Source: Halichondria panicea (lineage: Eukaryota > Porifera > Demospongiae > Suberitida > Halichondriidae). From it: a DNA stretch of 64,000 nucleotides. The DNA lies in assembly GCF_963675165.1 (NCBI RefSeq), contig NC_087378.1, forward strand, positions 3,073,525-3,137,524, given 5' to 3'. The stretch's first letter is position 1, and each line of letters begins with the position of its first letter. The notes under the pieces were generated by a model. That model made no database searches, was not told where the DNA came from, and worked only from the letters and a program-made list of their open reading frames with translations. Positions 14,301-29,300 of the stretch are shown here, piece after piece. The position numbers and the translations under genes were made by a program.

Positions 14301-17300
14301 ATTGCAGCCTTTTTAAAAGTGCGTAGCAAAACTTGTTCACCGAGTGTTGCTACTCTACTTAGTAGTTAGCTCTGCACTAGAACGCTAGCTATTGGTAGTT
14401 GCAAGAGTGAGAAGAGAGTTGGCGTCGCCGCCCTCGACTGTTGTACGAAAGGAGAACGAAACCCAAGCTTATCTACAGTTTTGTTCTGCCGGTGGAATTC
14501 CACCAGCTCCAATCAGATTGCAGGGGTGTAGCCAGGATTTTATGAAGGTGGTGCTATCATAGATGAAAGAGGGCGCAAAGTGCCCAATTTTTTGCCGCAC
14601 AGCGCTGAAAATTGGTAGACCGGAAGCCACACCTTTTATTAATGACGTCATAACTAACTTATCTGCCTAGTTGGGCGTGGTCCAATCTTCTATTTGCACA
14701 GAGAAGCCTGTTTAGCTACAAAAGAGAACTAATGTATAGATTTAAGCCAGAATAGCTCACAGTTTAAAGACTAAATCGTTTTGCTTGCCTACTAGCTAGC
14801 TAAACTGCAGCAAGATCTGGAAGAGAAGGGGGTGCTCAGATAACCAGGTACACTTTGTGTACAATCTCAGCCTACTTAAGATAGAAAGGGGGTGCTTGAG
14901 CACCATGAGCCCACCCCATGGCTACACACCCCTGGATTGCAGTATTTCAAGTGGATTGATCACACCACTTAACTTTACCACGTGTGAATTTTGCACACGC
15001 TAGATAAAGAAGCCTGGAGTCTTAGAAATATGGCTCCTGTGGTAGGATCAGGATAAGCAAAAAAGCACCAACAATCATAATTCTAGCTTTCTACTTCAGT
15101 GACCCTGTTCCATTGTTCCAGGTACGGGATCACTTCAGCTGAAAATACGTAAGGACCTACCTTGAATAAAGGCCGGGTGTATAACTATCTAGCGAACGTC
15201 TAAGTTCAAGCTTCTTAGCTTTTATTCGACAACGAACCTTTAACATCAAAATCTGCCACTGTAAAAACTATAAATTTGTTGTGTGAAGGCTATCCATACT
15301 GTAAACGCAGTGCTATGGAATCCAGGTAAACAGACTCATGTGTCACAAACTGACAAACAAACAAGACAACTACTATACCCACTGGCTGCGGCCACGGCCT
15401 TGGGTAATAATGAGATTCATAATGCTATTGCGTAACAGGCCAGAACAAAACTGTAGATAAGTTTGGTTCCCGTTCTCCTTCAGGGAGGGCGGCGATGCCT
15501 GTTTAGGTTCTGCTAATGCAGCCTTAGTTTTAGACTTAAACTTTTGGCATCGATCGTTTTTAACAACAATCATGGTCGATCATTACCCACTCGTTGATAT
15601 GCGCAGCAAAATTAATTAATGCAATGTTCATCATGATAATAATGTGTGTATAAAAGCTTTATGTTATGTAACTTTGGCACCTCCACCGAGGCATCAGCAC
15701 CCGCGGTGCTTTCATTTGTACCAGGAGCATGAGGGGATGGAGCGTCTTACTACACAGATTTTGTATCGTCTAGCATGTACAAATCATGACATATATTATG
15801 TAGAAGTGCTGCTGACATTAATCATTACCCGAGGCGCATGGGCGGCGACGGGTATAGTAGTCTGTTGGTTTGTTTGTTTATTTGTAACATATGAGTCTAA
15901 GCTTCGTTGTCGAATAAAGTTAAAAGCTTGAACTTACACGTTGGCTGCATGGTTAGCTAAGCTATACACACTGCCTTTATTTGAGGTATATACGTACTTA
16001 CAGCTGAAGTGATCCCGTACCAAGAAGATCCCGTACCAAGAACAGGGTCACTAAAGTAGAAAGCTAGAATTATAGCTCCTGTAATTGTATAACTGGTTGC
16101 TATACAACTATTATTAATGTAAGCGGAGGGTTAACAGTGCTCTAGTTGTATACTTAATGATATTTACTATTATTATATCAAAGGGGTTATCAGCCACATA
16201 TGCAGAGCACTTAGGACATTACAAAACAAGGAAATGTGGTATAGACGATAGTGAATCTGCAATACATGTGGTATAGACGATAGTGAATCTGCAATACTAT
16301 GACGCTCCATCCCCTCATGTGCTCCTGTTTGTAACATATAGCAGGACGATCCGCTTCTCATGTGCTCCTGGGTATACTAATGTGCACATTCAAAGGAGAC
16401 AAATGCTTGAGCATGTGCAGCAGCCGTAAATATTACAGCCATGCACACAAAACTAGTGACAACTCTGTTCGCACAAAATTTCTGTTCAATTTATGAGCTA
16501 GCCTTGCACTTGAAGCGCTAGCTGTTTGTTAGCTACAAGAGTCAGCAAAGTTGTACACTGCCAGAAGGAGCAACCATTATGAACTCTGACCTATTTGCAG
16601 ATCCACCCCTTTCTTTGGGCAGGAAATACCAGATCTCTACACACTTGTGTGATAATCCTTGAAAATCATAATAATTATGTACACTAACACATAATTATAA
16701 CTAGAGATAGTTTGCAAATCCACGAATCAAAATCAGCCTATAGGAGCTGCTACTTTTTGTCGCATTACAGCTGGAATACATGCAATGACACACACAGCCA
16801 GCTTTATCGTATTCCTCGTACTGCTGCGCCTCGTGGCATAACAAGACCGTAAAGTGTACCTCTTCTGTAGGTTTCATGAGGAAAGGGTCAAACCCATTTG
16901 CAGACTCGTCCACCATTCTGAGTGCCTTCTGTAGGGCCTCCTCAAACTTTCTACCAACAGCCATCACCTCACCTACACTCTTCATTGAGCTACCTATCTT
17001 GGTGCTCACCTACAGGGAATTAATGAATGTTCATTTGCACCCACTGTAATTGCGACAATAATTTATAGTTACTCACATACAAATGTGAATATACACTGTA
17101 CACTGTATACTGCACAAATACACTTCATAGCTAGTGAAGTCTAGCCGTGATATATCCACAACAGTGTTCAAGATGACCTACCCTTGCAAACTTCGACAAG
17201 TCCCATCTTGGTATTTTTACTACGACATAGTCCAGACTAGGTTCAAAGCAAGCAGTGGTTGCCTGGGTGACGGAGTTTTTGAGGTCAGGTAGGGAGATAC

Positions 17301-20300
17301 CTAGAGCTAGTTTGGCAGCGACATAAGCCAAAGGGTACCCAGTTGCCTTCGACGCTAGAGCAGAGCTTCGAGACAACCGAGCATTCACCTCAATGATGTA
17401 GTACTGTGCGGAAACAATACAAAAGTAAACAATAGCCTGATCAGACACACAGGCACACCTCATTTGAGTCAGGGTTCAGAGCATACTGGATGTTGCACTC
17501 CCCCACGACTCCAAGATGGCGCACCGTCTTGATAGCGACGGAACGAAGGAGGTTGTACTCTGTTGTGAGAAAATGAAGACTCGATCTGATACATATTTCT
17601 TCACTTTTGGAACGCACAATACAATTGCTATAACTGTATCTCCAAACCAAATAATAATTATATCAAGAAAGTGGCACTCTGCTTCTAAACCACATCAGTT
17701 TCATCTAATGGAGGGGGCAGGGGTGATGTAATAGGGTGTGTGGTCAAACATTTTGCGGCATGTTTATGTGCACCCAAACCCTCCCCCCTCCCAATTTAAT
17801 CCTAGATGAAACCCTGCACATACCGTGGCTACACATGTACATTCCACCTTTGCATCCATTATAAATATATGTAACCATTGCGTAACTGTAACAGATACAT
17901 AAGCTACAATACTACGCATGATGCAGATGCAATATAATGATGTATGGCATAGCTTTGTACCTTTGTTAGTGAGTGTCTGTGATGGGGCCACCACTATGGA
18001 CTCCCCTGTGTGAATGCCCAGTGGGTCCACATTCTCCATGTTGCAAACCTGAATACAACAGCATTAATACCTGCTACCAATGCATATAAAACACATTCGG
18101 ATAACAATTGCGCGTAATTATTACGTATTTATAGCTGAAGTGATCCCGTACCAGGAACAATGGAAAAGGGTCACTAAAGTAGAAAGCGACTGGCTTGTTG
18201 TCTCGGGAGGCTTCTTTGCTGACTCCGGATCCTAGCACCAGGATCATACTTCTCTAAGACTCAAGGCTCTTCTTCACTGTGATGATAGTCCACAGTGCAT
18301 GTGTACCATGCACTACTCAAATGCTTCAGCATGCGTTCAATGTGGTTTAGTTTCTATTGTTCCCGAGTTGCTGTGCTGGACAGCTCAGTCATCATAGTGA
18401 TACATACTTTATCTTAGCTACATGCACTGCATTTATCGCTCCCTCTGGTTTCTTTATAATCATGCCACCAGCCGAGGGTTTGCACTTTAGTGCTCTAGTT
18501 ATGTGCTCTAGTTATGATATGTTTTATTTTTATTTTATAGGTGTACATGCAAGTACATACGTAACTAAACGAGAACTCACAGTAATACAGTTATCATAGC
18601 TATCCCTGACCACCTCATACTCAATCTCCTTCCAGCCCTTGACGCTTTTATCAACTAGCACCTGTGAGCATTTCAAAATGAGATCATCAATGTGTAGCAT
18701 GGACTCGATATTTTCCATACAAGGTCAAAATAATCATTTTTACAAATTGGAGGCAATTAAGAAGTTCAAAAGATAGTTTTAAGGTTTTATGGATTGAATT
18801 TATATACCATAGTTAACCATCAAACCGCCCATATCCTATCCCCTACTTTTGCCTGAAAGCCCTGTCGAAGCCTAATCGCAATCATAGAAGCGCCGACTAT
18901 TGCGTATGCGTATAATTGGGTAACGGTCAACATGATGCAAGATCTTAACTGTGCTCATAATGTGCCAAAAAAACAAGACTTGTAAAAGTTATATACCAAG
19001 GGCATATGAAGAGAAGAAGGGCATGCAACTACAATCTATGGTACTAAAAATAGCATTGCACGTGCACTTTATACTCTAGACTAGCCTTGTTTTTACTCTA
19101 TTCCCTGGTGGGTGGTTGGCTAAATATAGCATATCCTGCTGAATTATCTATAATATGACGCATGCACAGTATACATTGTGAGTTGCATGCCCTCTTCTCT
19201 TTATATGCCCAAGTTATAGACCTATACAAGGGTTGTTAGATCTATCGTAGAACAGACATCAAGCTGTGTTTAAGATGAGACTGTTTCCTTTGAACACATG
19301 GTCTACTTCCAAACGATGGAGCTGTGTTGTTGTCACAGCACAACTTTTTTGTCAGTAGCCACATAATCAAATATCCGCCCACCCCTTGTTTTTTATAGCT
19401 ATCAAAACAGGTGGGCAGTTCGATGGTTAACTACGGTACATTCATGGCCACATTAAGGGTGACAGACCTGTTTAGAGTGAGAGAAGGCAGTGAATGCAAG
19501 AGCTTCCATCTCTTCAGGGTTAGCGGCAAACCCTGACCCCAACCCACCAAGGGTGAATGCTGACCGCACAAGAACTGGGTAGCCAATAGACTCGGCAGCC
19601 TCGAGTGCCTGCACAGAATACACGGGGATTCTAATAACGATTGACAAAGAATCACCACAGTGTGTTCCTTGAAAAGTTTTTTTGAAGGAAATACAGTTAT
19701 TACGATGCTCACATGCACATGCACCATGCACACAGATGAATAATAAATGTTCACCTCTGTGACAGAGTAAGCAGCAAGACTGGGAGCAACTGGCTCTGAT
19801 ATGGTGGCCAACTCTGATGCAAACTTTTGCCTGTCTTCAGTCATCACAATGGAGGTTACTGGCGTTCCCAAAACCTCCACATTGTACTTGTCCAGGGTGC
19901 CTCTCTCGGTCAAGTCAACGCCACAATTGAGAGCAGTCTGGCCACCAAACGACAAGAGGATACCATCCGGGCGCTCATTTGCAATAACCTATTTGGAGTG
20001 AGAGTGATATTAGTACCATTGACTGATAAAGAAATCCTTACCTGGGTTACATACTCAGGGGTGATGGGCAAGAAGTAAGTTTTATCAGCCATTCCTTTGG
20101 ATGTTTGCACAGTGGCAATGTTTGGGTTGATGAGCACAGTTTGCAAGCCTTCCTCCTTGAGAGCCTTGATGGCCTGAGAACCAGAATAATCAAATTCTCC
20201 CGCTTGTCCTATTGAAAGCCCTCCAGATCCAAGAATAAGGACTTTTCGCTTATCTTTGCATTTTCCTGCAACTGTGTGTGGCTCATGATCAACACTAACA

Positions 20301-23300
20301 CTGAGACCTTTTGACCTAGTGGCAACATTCACAATTGACGATGTGAGCTTGGAGCGCAGTACACCCAGCAGCTCTACACCAGACTTGTACTCGGAGCAGG
20401 TGTCAATGAATACACTAAACAAGACTTCAAGGTCTTTAGGACCACCCATGTGCTCGGGGTGGAACTGCACTGAGAAAATGGGTCGGGTATTATGGATAAT
20501 GCCTTCATTTGTCTGATCGTTTTTATTCGTAAACAAAACAGACCAATCAGAGGGAAGGGTGGTCGGATCAACAGCAAAACCATGGTTTTGGGTGGTAATG
20601 AAACAACGTTGACTCTCGTCATGTATACAGGGCTGATTGTGACCGCGGTTACCATACCTGGATCGATACAATTAAATTATCAATTATTTCAAGTAAAAAT
20701 TCTGCTACATAGTGGTTTCAAGTCAATGGACTAAGTCCACAAAAAAATGCCTGCACACAAATTCAACACTTAATGCATACAAAAGCATTGTAAACTCAGT
20801 CCCTCGTTGGTTACAATCATCTTTAAATACTCGTAATCCCAAAATAAGCACCATGTGTCATTCTAACTAGACTGTGTGTGGCGAAACATTTTTGCAAGTT
20901 ATGGCCTTAGATGAATATAATTATACCCTTTGTTGATACGTTGATTGATTGGACACAAGTTTCTTGATAGGATTCTGCTTACTTAAAGATGTTGCATGGA
21001 ACGATTGAGCATAACTAAGCATTATTTTGCAAATCCACGAATTAAAATCCAAGATAACATGACTAGAAGCACACATACTACCGTATACCTCGTTTGCGCA
21101 TGCGCACTGAGGTATAACAAGGAACAAGATAACATCAGAGGACGGCTAAAGTCTATTTTGTGTTGAGCTAAGTGCAATAACTCAATTCCCTCAGTTCTGG
21201 TGCCAGTGGTAATCACAATTAATCAGATGGGAATTCAATCTAACCAGTATAATTATATCATCGTTTGACCATCACAATGTTATGCTAGTTTTGCTTACTT
21301 GGAATGCCATTGCAGTCTTTTCAGAAGAGTGCGTAGAAAAACTTGCCCATAGAGTGTTGCTACTCTACTTAGTAGTTAGCTCTGCACTAGAACGCTAGCT
21401 ATTGGTATGCAAGAGTGAAAAGAGAGCTGCAAGGCTCTGCTGATGCAGCCATTCATCTTAGACTTAGACTTTTGTTATAGATTGTTTTGTTTTTTTAACA
21501 ACAATCATGGTCGATCATTACCCACTCTTTGAGTTTCTCTGCGATTCTGGATTCCGCCTGCATGCAGCAAAATTAATTTTATGCAAAAATGTTCATCATA
21601 ATCAGGGGCGTAGCCAGGATTTTGGAGAAAGGGGTGCTATTATAGACGAAAGAGGGCACCAAGCGCCGAAATCAAAGGAGGTGGAGGTACGACATAGGTT
21701 GACCTTTTACTAATGAGTTACTCCCGTATTGCATTCATGCAGCATGACAGGATTTCACGCCCACAAGATTTTGTGTTGACTCAGCAGGTATTTTATGCAC
21801 CGTCAGCGCTATTTATTTTACTGTTCTTTGTGTTTGTCTCTTTTGGAGTCTCTCCAAGATGCATCTTCTGCTAGTATCAATCTTAGTATCATTGAAATCT
21901 ACTATAAGTGTTTGACGCGAGGCTGCACCTCCTTTAGGTAAATGTGGGCGTTACATCCTGTCATGCTGCAGGAATGCAATACGGGTCATTAGCAAAAGGT
22001 CAACCTATGTTGTACTTTCTCTGCGCCGAAATTTGGTTTGACCGGAAGCCACACCTCTTATTAATGAGATCATAATTAACTTATCTGCCAAGTCGGGCGT
22101 GGCTGAACCTTTATTTGCATAGAGAAGCTGGCCACAATCACAAAAGATATATATTTTTATGCCAGAATAGCTCACAGTTAAACTGAATCGTTTTCCTTGC
22201 CTATACTAGCTAGCTAACAGCCTAACTGCTGTAAGATCTGGAAGAGAAAGGGTGCTCAGCTGGATACATTTCTCTGTGATTTGTATACTTGACTCAGGCT
22301 GGTTGGGGGTGCCCGAGCACCCCTAGCACCCCCCTGGCTACGCCCCTGATAATGTGTGTATAAAAGCTATAATAGCTAGTAGCTTTAGCTTTGACACATT
22401 CACCGAGATATCAGCACCCACGGTGCTTTCATTAAACTGTTATACCTATAATTATACATGTACTTTCAGCTAGTTGATACGAAAAAACTACTTTACAAAC
22501 ACACATACTACACTGACTTCATTTTGAAGGTCTTCGCTTTAATCGAAAGAGAAATTAGCTGATGACCAAGACAGATTCCAAACACAGGGCGATTATCATT
22601 TTTCGAGTCTAGGAATGTCCGTAAGTGAGTCACAGTTTTGGAGCAGAGGTTGGGATCACCAGGCCCATTGCTCAGGAACAAACCATCAAATTCTACAACA
22701 ATAATACCAATAAATTGATGCACTACTGCCAGAACTATAGTTTTGCATGCAGATACACTTATCAATTGCTGACCTTTGTCTTGGTTAAAGTCATAATCCC
22801 AAGGCACCACTCTCACAGATGCTCCCCTGTTGACCAGACATCTAATCTGGTTGTTCTTAATCCCACAATCAACAGCTAAGATCCGTACACTCCCTGAAGG
22901 ATTATAGACTTTGGGTTCCTGTACACGAACAGTGATCAGAATAAATTAATTTGAATATAAGGATAAATAATATAAAAGAGGAGGAACACTAGGGTCCATA
23001 GTAAAAGATTAACGGAAAATTAAACATTCTTGTCCTGGATTCTTGACCTTTGCTGCATATAGTAACAAAAGCTTCTGTTATTTTGGTCATTTATTTGGGG
23101 TGCATAGATTTAAGGAAACGAAAAACGGAAACATCTCAGCTGTCTAAAGTTAACGACCATTACCATTCAGTATTTTTTGACATGAATAAACTGATGAACA
23201 TGAAAGTTGAGAGCAGAGTTGAAGAAAGATGTTTTTGTAAAGGGATGCTGTGGGGAAGCCTATATTCATCTAGCTATTACGACACCTAGGTAGGTAGCTT

Positions 23301-26300
23301 GAGACAAGAGGGTGCTTCATGTTCACTTCATTCACTCTCATCAGTTTATTTATGCTTTTATGTTTACTTAATCAGTTTAATTACCAAAATTGAACATAAA
23401 ATCAAAGAATATAAACATGAGAGTGAATGAAATGAACATGAAAGCAAATGAACAGTCTATAGAGGACAAGTCCAAGACCCCCAGTACTGTTCAGATGGTT
23501 TTAATACATGTGTAAGGTTTAGCTATTGCAGTTTTATTTCAGTCGATGTTTTGCAAGGGTTTTACTTCTCCAACATAATTACAACCTTGCTGACATCATC
23601 TGTTATAATTATTTCTGAAAGCTGGATGTATTTAGTTTTCAGATTCTAGAAAAGATGCCTCCTACCTGCTTTTCAGGGCCAACTTTCATATTCAAACAGG
23701 TTCAAAGCATGCTCTGGTTGCTCTAGAGCACCCCCTTGTCTCAAGCTACCTTACCTAGTTGCTACTAGATAGGCTTCCACACAGCACCCTTTACAACTCT
23801 GCTCTCAACTTTCATGTTCATTTTAATTCAGGTAAAAAAACACAGAATGTTAATGGTCGTTAACTTTAGACAGCTGAGATACTTCCGTTTTTGCCTTCTG
23901 TTTCCTTCTTTTCCATGCACCCGTTTATTTGCCTGCTTGGAATAAATTATATACCTAGGTCTATCCGGTGCAACAAACCAGCACATCAACATTTATACCA
24001 AAACAGATGGCTAATTTTCCAGTCTGCTAACACACACGCACACACACACTGAGTTACCCCATATAATTATTGTGGTTTCGAAGGTCAAAAGTGGATCTCT
24101 TCTCTCAAGCTGGTTTTTCTGGGGCGCGATAGCTCCACCGATTTCTGTTGGATCAAGCTAGTGGTGGTGTATAAACCCAGGGGCGCGAGGGTGAACTCAG
24201 TTTTACAAGTAAAACATAAGGTGTGGTGTTTTAATTAATGACTTTGACCCTGGCATTCCTTGTCTGTAAAGGCCACCATACCGTAGAAACTGGATTATTA
24301 GCGCATGCGCTTTTAGGGTCAATAGCAGAGCTCTATACGCTTATATTTGAGAACGCGCCTATAATGCAGTCATTTCGAGCCCCACCCAGCAACCGGATGT
24401 CTCTGGGATGAGAGCTGACTCGCAAGCTGGCTAGAAAGTGAGCAAGCAAGGCAAGCAGGCAACCCTAACTGGATCTATATCATACTGTTATGTTACAGTT
24501 CATTTTACAGTTCATTTACATCATTTAAATTCTAAAAACATTCATATTGACGAGGAACTTGGAATAAAAAGACCTCAACGTCTCACATTCTCTCAGCATG
24601 ATCAGACAAGGTAACAACAGCATGCCCATAGAGTCCTTACAGATGGATATCACCAGCTATATAGCTATCATGCACTGTACAAGCTAACTAGCTCATAGAT
24701 AAACAAAATTAGCTGAATCAATTTCTAAAATTTCACTAATAACCTTCGCATAATTGAAAAAGCGCTTCAATTGCGAGTATAAAAAGCCTGCAGTTGAGCA
24801 TGCGCTTAAAATAAAGATACCCTTATAGTCGAGTAAGTGCTAATAATCCAGTTTCTACGGTACACCAGGCAACTTTCAAGTAATGAATTGCCTCGTCAAA
24901 TTGCCTACAATCTATTGTTTGCAACTTCAGGTAAGAGATTGTCTGAAAGATCAGAGGATTTACTAAAGATTTAGCATTTGTCATACAAAACCACATTACC
25001 CATGCTGTCATAATTATCTGAACACGTGTCGAAATGGCCATTTGTGAGTGGCAGAGGTTAGTGAACTGATCAATGTGTTTGAAGAGAGACCCTGCTTTTA
25101 CAATATAAAGTCCAAGAATTAATTTTGTATCCATTTTCTGGTCCAAATGACTCTATTTTTATGATTTTCCCTCGTTTTCCTTAGTTTCGTAGCCAGTAGA
25201 ACAGAGCTAATAGCAAACAACAAACGTTTAACCACCACTTATAAGGTTAGGGTACAAGTATTAGTTGTACCATGGATATCAAGGGTGCATTGGATTTGTA
25301 CTACCGAGGGCAGTTCTATGTATTCCCCGAGGGCACACACGAGGTAGTACACGCATCACGTGTGCCTCAGTAATTAACAATCCACGTTTAACCGCAGAGA
25401 TTTAGACAAGGATTTGTGCTTGAAAAGTGTGGATCTTCAAGCAGCCAAAACAGTAGCGATCCCTCAGTCCTTTTCTCTAAAATTTAGCTATCATGTAGTG
25501 AAAGGATGGTACTAACTTATGGATCAGCGATCCCAGCTAGCGTTACAGAGCTAACTATACTAGAATTTAGTTGATAAGATCTACATGAGAAAATTGCCTC
25601 AGAGGCATACTATAGGACTTAGTATACCGTATAATTACGCTTAATCAGAGGCCGCTCTCAAATAGTAGCCTCCTTTGCTAGTAAATGAAACATTTAGTAG
25701 CTGCTCTCAAATAGTAGCCTCAGTGAACTTTCACTCTACCTTTTCTGCACGTGGCAGCCATATTAATACTAACAGCTAGCTACGCTACATGTAACAGCTT
25801 GTTAGTGCTTCAACAAAGACTTTCTCATGGCAGAGTTCGAGTTTATGCGTAAAAGAATTTTTAATGACAAACTTTAGGTTGTTGAATTAGCTGGGGCTAA
25901 CCTGTCTTGAACCATGGCCTCTATCGAATTGTAGCCTCATCTGCAAGCGAATTGAAACATTTAGTTGCCGTGGCCTCTGATCAAGCATATAAGGTTCCTA
26001 CAACTTATTTAGTATCCCGTTTTCAAGCAAAATAAACTGTATATAGTCAAGCCTTGAGGCAAGGTTTGTGAGTATCTATATGAGCTAGACAATGTTGTAC
26101 CCCAAGACATGTTGTGCAGAGGTATTTTCTATCACATTTACACCCCACTTGAGTGTGTTTAGAAAGGAATTGTAAGTCATAACTTCATAATTCCTAGGGA
26201 ACTATAATTATACCACACTTACGTCACCACTAATTGGATCTCATTGGCTGTATGACACATAGAAAAATGAAAGTACTGAGGGTTCTGATGCCTCGGTGGA

Positions 26301-29300
26301 GGTGCCATGCTAAGCTACGTAATATAAACCTACTAGATGCACTGGAGCAACACAATGCCCTCAGGGCTGCATGAGGGCGCCTGCAATAACTAACTTGTCG
26401 TCAAACTCTTTGATTGGTCTTAAAAGACATACCGTATAGCGCGAAATTTTCGAGGCACTTATATTTCGTGGATTGGCCTCTAAAAACCATTTCGTTGCAC
26501 AATGTTCGCGGAATAACTGCTTACCGGAAGCCACGCCTTTAAATCTTTGCATGATAGCAGGTAATTCTAATTAAAGAACACTTTTTGTGGACTTAATTTT
26601 TGTGTAGAATTCTAACCCACGAAATCTGCGAAAATTAAGCCCCTCGAAAATTTTGCGCTATACGGTATGTTTTGAGTGGAATTTTAGTGAATTCATGAAT
26701 TCCATAGTACAGTGCAACAACCAAAGATTGGATTTTTTTACATTTTTGTGAATATTTTCTAAAGTAAAGGTGTTATGAATACAGGTACTGAAAGTTCAAC
26801 TATTGGCGCTTACCTGGGACCACCACCTGTTACATCAGATTGCATCATCACTACAAAATGGCTGCCAGAAGATGTGTACCTACCGAAATCTGTTAGGAAT
26901 ATAGAACTAGCCTATTTGTTTGAGTTAAGATCTGAAATTTTGTTGTATGAATGAACTTGAGTATGTTGCTTAATGTTTGAGCCTCACCGTAAGTCTGGGC
27001 TACTAGTAGGTTCTGAGAAATACTGCTTTTTGTTGTTTTGTGGTGGTAAATATGTTCGGGTTCATACTAGTTAAGGGGTCTGATTTTTGATGAGCATGTC
27101 CTACAATAGTATACTTTTCATCGGTACTAATTTACAGGAGTTAAGCTAGTCTCTTCTTTGCTAGAGCAAAAACTGTGTTTTTGCTGACATAAGCAATGAT
27201 ATACCCTACTTGTGACATCACAAATCATCTTGTCATTATTTACTACATCCAACGCTCATGTGATCACTACCTGCAAACTGCATTGTTGGAAAGAAGCTTT
27301 AGTTTCCTAATCCACGAATCAAAACCCTAGAGAGGCTAGAAGCCTATAGAAGCTGTTATTTTTCGTCGCATTGCAACCGTTGAGCAGTTACAGCTGGAAC
27401 AGACACATAGACAGACACACACACACAGTCAGCTTTACCGTATCCTTTGTGCGGCTACGCCTCGAGGCATAATAATACTGTACATTCTTGACACTACACT
27501 TACACATTATAATTATTACTGCTCAAACCTTGCAAGAGACCACAGCTACAAGGTTCTGAAGGTTAGGATCCTTGAAAGGCATGTCGGCAGCACAGTCTCC
27601 TTCTACCACCACCTTGCCTAACATGGTACCATGTTCACGGATTTTCTTAGTGAGCTCTCTCGTGTCAATTCCTGCAGTTATAAGGGCTTATAAAGAGAAG
27701 AGGGCACGCAACTCAGACAATTCTTAGACTGATCCAACTACACACTGTTACATTTTACTTTTGGCACTAATGGATTCACTTCACTATAAAATGAACAAAC
27801 ACATAAAAAAAATCATGATAATTATTATGAGGAACATTTTGCAATTTTGCTGCGTGCATGCAGAATCACAAAGAGTGGGAAATGATCGACCATGATTGTT
27901 GCTAAAAAGGATTGATGCCTAAGTGCAAAAGTCTAAAATTAATGGCTGCACTACAGTAGAGCCTTGCAGCTCTCTTCTCACTCTTGCAGTTACCAATAGC
28001 TAGCGTTCTAGTGCAGAGCTAACTACTAAGGAAAGTAGCAACACTCCATGGAGAAACTTTGCTACGCACTCTTTCGAAAAGGCTGCAGTTAGACATAACT
28101 TGAGAACCAAATATAATTTTGCAAATCCACAAACTAAAATCCAAGAAAAGAGTATAAAAGCCTACAGAAACTCTTATTTGCACTTCATTGATCCTTGAGC
28201 AGTTGTAGCCAGAGGAGGTTGGCCAAGCGTCATAATTTATATCAAAAGTTTTGCGTGCACAGAAAAAGAAGAGAAATACAGAAGTACATCATCAAGCAGG
28301 AAACCCTAAGTGGATCTATATCATTGCCGAGCACCTTAGTGCGAGGCAACTAATACTACATCGTATCTCAGAAAACCTTGTATTATCTAAGTTGGTTGTT
28401 CAGCTCTATACTGGTGTACATCCCCATGCAAGGCATATATACATACAGTACTGCCATAGCTAACCATGCGCATTACACAATAAACTGCTTTCCTCTTAAT
28501 ACGCTCGATAAACTGCATAAACCGCTCTCATGTTTTCTGATTCTATCGCACAGGATACACCATTAGAAAACATGTATGTACCATATTACTTGATTAAACG
28601 CCCATCTCGTTTAAACACCCATGGTAAAAGCTCTATCTTTGTCAATAAACGCCCATGTAGGGGCATGCATGGCACTGTGGGTGGAGCTGAATTAGCACGT
28701 GGAACCAGATGCAAGCATGCAGCTTAGAATAATAGATAGTATTTATGATAGCAGAGAGAGAGAGATACTGACACAGAGGCTTAAATAATTGCCCATGTAG
28801 GGGCATGGCACTGTGGGTGGAGCTGAATTAGCACGTGGAACCAGATGCAAGCATGCAGCTTAGTATAGATGGTATTTATGATAGCAGAGAGAGAGATACT
28901 GATACAGAGGGAGAAACACCACTCCTATGACTTAAGATTTAAGCTGAGAGCTGTGGCAGCAGCCAAAAAGAGCATAATAACTGCTGCTGTGCAAGAGTTT
29001 GGAGTAGACTCTGGAGTAGACATAACAATAAACACCCGTTTCGAATAAGTGCCCACCTCGTTTAAACGCCCCCTCTACAGACTTTGATATGAAATAAACT
29101 CCCGGGCGTTTAATCAAGTAAATACGCTATGTATGTATGTATGTCACGCTTCAGGAATGCGGAATTGGGTGCGTCTACATTCGCTATTATCTCCAAACTG
29201 ATCTACTATTGGCATAATTATGCAGAGAATAAAAGCTACGTACTATATAGCTGGAAGAGCTTAGACTAGCTGTAGCTATATAAGAGCCTCACATGAACAA

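Larger units (their letters stand above)
14104..15717 (+). repeat. Family A repeat split by nested elements
   Basis: 5' part 14104-14419 with TGCGCATGCGCA at 14120; 3' part 15498-15717 ending at the GCACCCGCGGTGC hairpin. The middle is the 14420-15497 element. CAD intron 14. Confidence 0.85.

Noticed and set aside
19801-20734. Several plus-strand frames of 65-83 codons
   Set aside because: Antisense shadows of CAD exons 7 and 8.
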